From contig DFEW01000053.1 of assembly GCA_002369195.1 (NCBI GenBank), forward strand, positions 15,425 through 38,215: 22,791 bases of DNA. The letters are read 5' to 3'. A program made the position numbers and the translations under genes. Shown here one piece after another: positions 20,998-22,791 of the stretch (position 1 is the first letter of the stretch; each line of letters starts with the position of its first letter). This stretch comes from Christensenella sp. UBA3792 (GTDB lineage Bacteria; Bacillota; Clostridia; Christensenellales; CAG-138). Below the pieces are notes generated by a model. The model searched no databases. It saw nothing but the letters and a program-made list of their open reading frames with translations, and was not told the origin of the DNA.

Positions 20998-22701
20998 ATG
21001 GAACAACCGAACGCCCCCGTCGAAAAGCGCGGCGGAAAACGGCTTGCATATATCCTGATCGGCGCCATCGGCGCCGTCATCCTTGCGCTTGCGATCTTCC
21101 TGCCGAAGCGCACGCCCAAGCCGGAGATCGACGACGTGACGGTGGAGATCACGCCGACGCCGATCCCGGTTCATGTGACCGACGATCCCGCGCTGCACAC
21201 GCCCGACGTTACGCCGATCCCGACGCCGACCCCCACCCCGACGCCGGAACCGACCCCCACGCCGACCCCGACGCGCCATCCTTTGAACGGCGACGCGCTG
21301 CTTTCGGGCGACAAGGAGGGCATCGTGCTGGACATTCAGATCCGCCTGATGGAGCTCGACTATCTCGACTTCGAGCAGCCGGACGACGAGTATTCCGACG
21401 GTACCGCGGACGCGATCCGCGCGTTTCAGGTGCGCAACGGCATGCACGCGAACGGCATCTGCGATAAGGAAACCTTTGAAGCGCTGTTCGACGAAAACGC
21501 GCTGACCTACGCGATGGTGCGCGGCTCGACCGGCGACGACGTGGAGATCGCGAAGGAGCGGCTTATCGAGCTCGGTTACCTCGACGGGACGCCGTTCGGC
21601 GAGTACGACGAGCAGACCGAACAGGCGGTCAGGCGCTTCCGCGAGCGGAACAATCTGCCCGACGACGTGATCATCGACAATCCCGCATTCGAGGTCCTGC
21701 TCGGCGAGGACACGGTGGCGTTCTCCTACGGGCTCGGCGACAAGAGCGACGAGATCAAGGAATACCAGCAGCAGCTATTCAGCAAGGGCTATCTGACCTA
21801 CGCGCCGGACGGCATCTTCGGCAATCAGACGCAGAACGCGGTGCGCCGCTTCCAGGAGGAAAACGGTCTGGTCGTGGACGGCTGCCTCGGCAAGTCGACG
21901 ATCGAGCTCTTAAAGAGCGGCAAGGGCGAACCGTTCGTGTTCACGGTCGGCGTCGAAGGCGCGGACGTGCAGCGCATTCAGGAGCGCCTCGCGCACTACG
22001 GATACCTGAAGAGCAGCCAGGTCACCGGCTATTACGGCGACAAGACCAAGGCGGCGGTCAAAACGTTCCAGTCGCGCAACAAGCTGGAGTCCGACGGCGA
22101 CGTCGACGTCGCGACGATGGAAGTGCTGCTCTCGAACAACGCGAAAAAAGCGGAGAACTTTGCGACGCCCAAGCCCACGTCCAAGACGACGCCCAAGCCC
22201 TCCGGCAAAACGACGCCCAAACCCTCCGGCAAGACGACGCCCAAGCCCACGTCCTCGAACGACGATTCGGGCGATTCCGGCGGCACGAGCGGACACACCA
22301 TCACCTACGGTCTGGGCGTGGAGACGTTCATTCAGATCGCGGAATCCAAGCTCGGCTGCAAGTACGTGCGCGGCGCGAAGGGCCCGAGCAAGTTTGACTG
22401 CTCCGGCTTCGTCTACTGGTGCCTGAACCAGGCGGGCGTCAAGCAGAGCTACATGACGAGCATCGCGTGGCGCAGCTGCACCAAGTACATGCGCATCAAG
22501 CGTCTTTCCGACATCAAGCGCGGCGACGTGCTCGTCTTTAAGGGCAAGTCGATGCGCACCGGGCATGTCGGCATCTACCTCGGCAGCGGCAAGATGATCG
22601 ACGCTTCCTCCTCCAAGGGCAAGGTGCGCATCACCGACTCGATCCTCTCCTCGTCCTACTGGAAGGAACACTTCCTGATGGCCTACCGCATCTGGGGCTG
22701 A
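20998..22701 (+). CDS. Membrane-anchored NlpC/P60 cell-wall hydrolase with four peptidoglycan-binding repeats
   Basis: A 567-residue envelope protein, predicted to cut peptidoglycan stem peptides. Order: basic cytoplasmic start; one membrane helix (16-35); Thr-Pro-rich spacer (50-93); four PG_binding_1 repeats (about 105-165, 175-236, 246-306, 316-380), each with the family's YL...DG...T..A+..FQ pattern; a Lys-Thr-Pro-Ser linker made of 8-residue repeats (about 390-418); and an NlpC/P60 domain (about 437-567) with Cys468 in KFDCSGFVYW and His523 in TGHVGIYLG. The usual third catalytic position, 12 residues on, is Asp535 in MIDASS. The start at 20998 is preferred to the ATG six bases upstream because AAAGGA then has normal spacing. 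It likely remodels wall where the polymer is attached. A strong terminator follows. Confidence 0.93.
   Translation: MEQPNAPVEKRGGKRLAYILIGAIGAVILALAIFLPKRTPKPEIDDVTVEITPTPIPVHVTDDPALHTPDVTPIPTPTPTPTPEPTPTPTPTRHPLNGDALLSGDKEGIVLDIQIRLMELDYLDFEQPDDEYSDGTADAIRAFQVRNGMHANGICDKETFEALFDENALTYAMVRGSTGDDVEIAKERLIELGYLDGTPFGEYDEQTEQAVRRFRERNNLPDDVIIDNPAFEVLLGEDTVAFSYGLGDKSDEIKEYQQQLFSKGYLTYAPDGIFGNQTQNAVRRFQEENGLVVDGCLGKSTIELLKSGKGEPFVFTVGVEGADVQRIQERLAHYGYLKSSQVTGYYGDKTKAAVKTFQSRNKLESDGDVDVATMEVLLSNNAKKAENFATPKPTSKTTPKPSGKTTPKPSGKTTPKPTSSNDDSGDSGGTSGHTITYGLGVETFIQIAESKLGCKYVRGAKGPSKFDCSGFVYWCLNQAGVKQSYMTSIAWRSCTKYMRIKRLSDIKRGDVLVFKGKSMRTGHVGIYLGSGKMIDASSSKGKVRITDSILSSSYWKEHFLMAYRIWG
22183..22254 (+). 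repeat. Three tandem 24-base units in the hydrolase linker
   Basis: Units at 22183-22206, 22207-22230 and 22231-22254 are nearly identical and encode Lys-Thr-Thr-Pro-Lys-Pro-Ser-Gly (the last ends Pro-Thr-Ser); a partial copy precedes them at 22165-22182. They form a flexible wall-spanning linker and could vary in copy number between strains. Confidence 0.85.
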
Positions 22702-22714
22702 GCGCACATCATCA

Positions 22715-22747
22715 CAGCCGGTCGAACCCCCGACCGGCTGTTTTTTT
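22715..22747 (+). terminator. Intrinsic terminator after the wall hydrolase gene
   Basis: CAGCCGGTCG and CGACCGGCTG form a perfect ten-pair stem with a six-base loop, followed at once by seven T, 13 bases past the stop codon. The remaining 44 bases of the window hold nothing I can identify. Confidence 0.95.
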
Positions 22748-22791
22748 CGCTTCGGCGGACGCCGCATCCGGCGGGCTGCCGGGGTCGTCAG

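Noticed and set aside
22165..22254. CRISPR-like tandem repeats
   Set aside because: Units are adjacent without spacers, in frame, and encode a Lys-Thr-Pro linker of the wall hydrolase.

Overview
The window looks like a chromosomal piece of a GC-rich member of the Firmicutes (class Clostridia or a close, probably uncultured, gut lineage). Reasons: glycine decarboxylase is split into GcvPA and GcvPB, the glycine operon is led by a tandem glycine riboswitch with an intrinsic terminator, ribosome binding sites are strong AGGAGG types, and the envelope genes (LCP-family protein, CDP-glycerol glycerophosphotransferase-like enzyme, NlpC/P60 hydrolase with a short N-terminal membrane anchor, lipoproteins) are of Gram-positive type. 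The genus is not identifiable from sequence alone.

Left part (1-8160, minus strand). A small lipoprotein gene of unknown function, with visibly lower GC than everything around it, has its own promoter. Next is a complete glycine cleavage operon, transcribed right to left: gcvT, gcvH, gcvPA, gcvPB, a lipoate-protein ligase and a dihydrolipoamide dehydrogenase, closed by a clear terminator at 1071-1108. It starts from a TTGACA promoter near 8129-8158 and passes through a tandem glycine riboswitch whose expression platform is a terminator just before gcvT. The operon thus carries the T, H, P and L proteins and the ligase that lipoylates H.

Middle part (8309-18441, plus strand). A promoter with 17-bp spacing drives nine tightly packed genes, six of whose junctions are ATGA stop/start overlaps: undecaprenyl-phosphate sugar transferase, NAD-dependent epimerase, family 2 glycosyltransferase, CDP-glycerol glycerophosphotransferase-like enzyme, ABC-2 polysaccharide export permease and ATPase, a second family 2 glycosyltransferase, a 985-residue fusion of a polysaccharide pyruvyltransferase to a MenD-like thiamine-diphosphate enzyme, and a second short-chain-dehydrogenase-type sugar enzyme. 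Together they appear to build a lipid-linked surface glycopolymer in the cytoplasm, decorate it (pyruvyl ketal, perhaps a branched or chain-extended sugar, perhaps a polyol phosphate) and export it by an ABC transporter.

Right part (18442-22791, plus strand). A new promoter drives a lipoprotein with a phosphodiester glycosidase (NAGPA-type) domain, a previously easy-to-miss 38-residue single-pass membrane protein, and a divergent LytR-CpsA-Psr protein, the family that transfers glycopolymers to peptidoglycan. The last gene is a membrane-anchored cell-wall hydrolase with four peptidoglycan-binding repeats and a C-terminal NlpC/P60 domain, followed by a textbook terminator. The middle and right parts read as one cell-envelope module: synthesis, export, wall attachment and wall remodelling. 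The most unusual item is the pyruvyltransferase/MenD-like fusion. No tRNA, rRNA, CRISPR array, insertion sequence or phage gene was seen.
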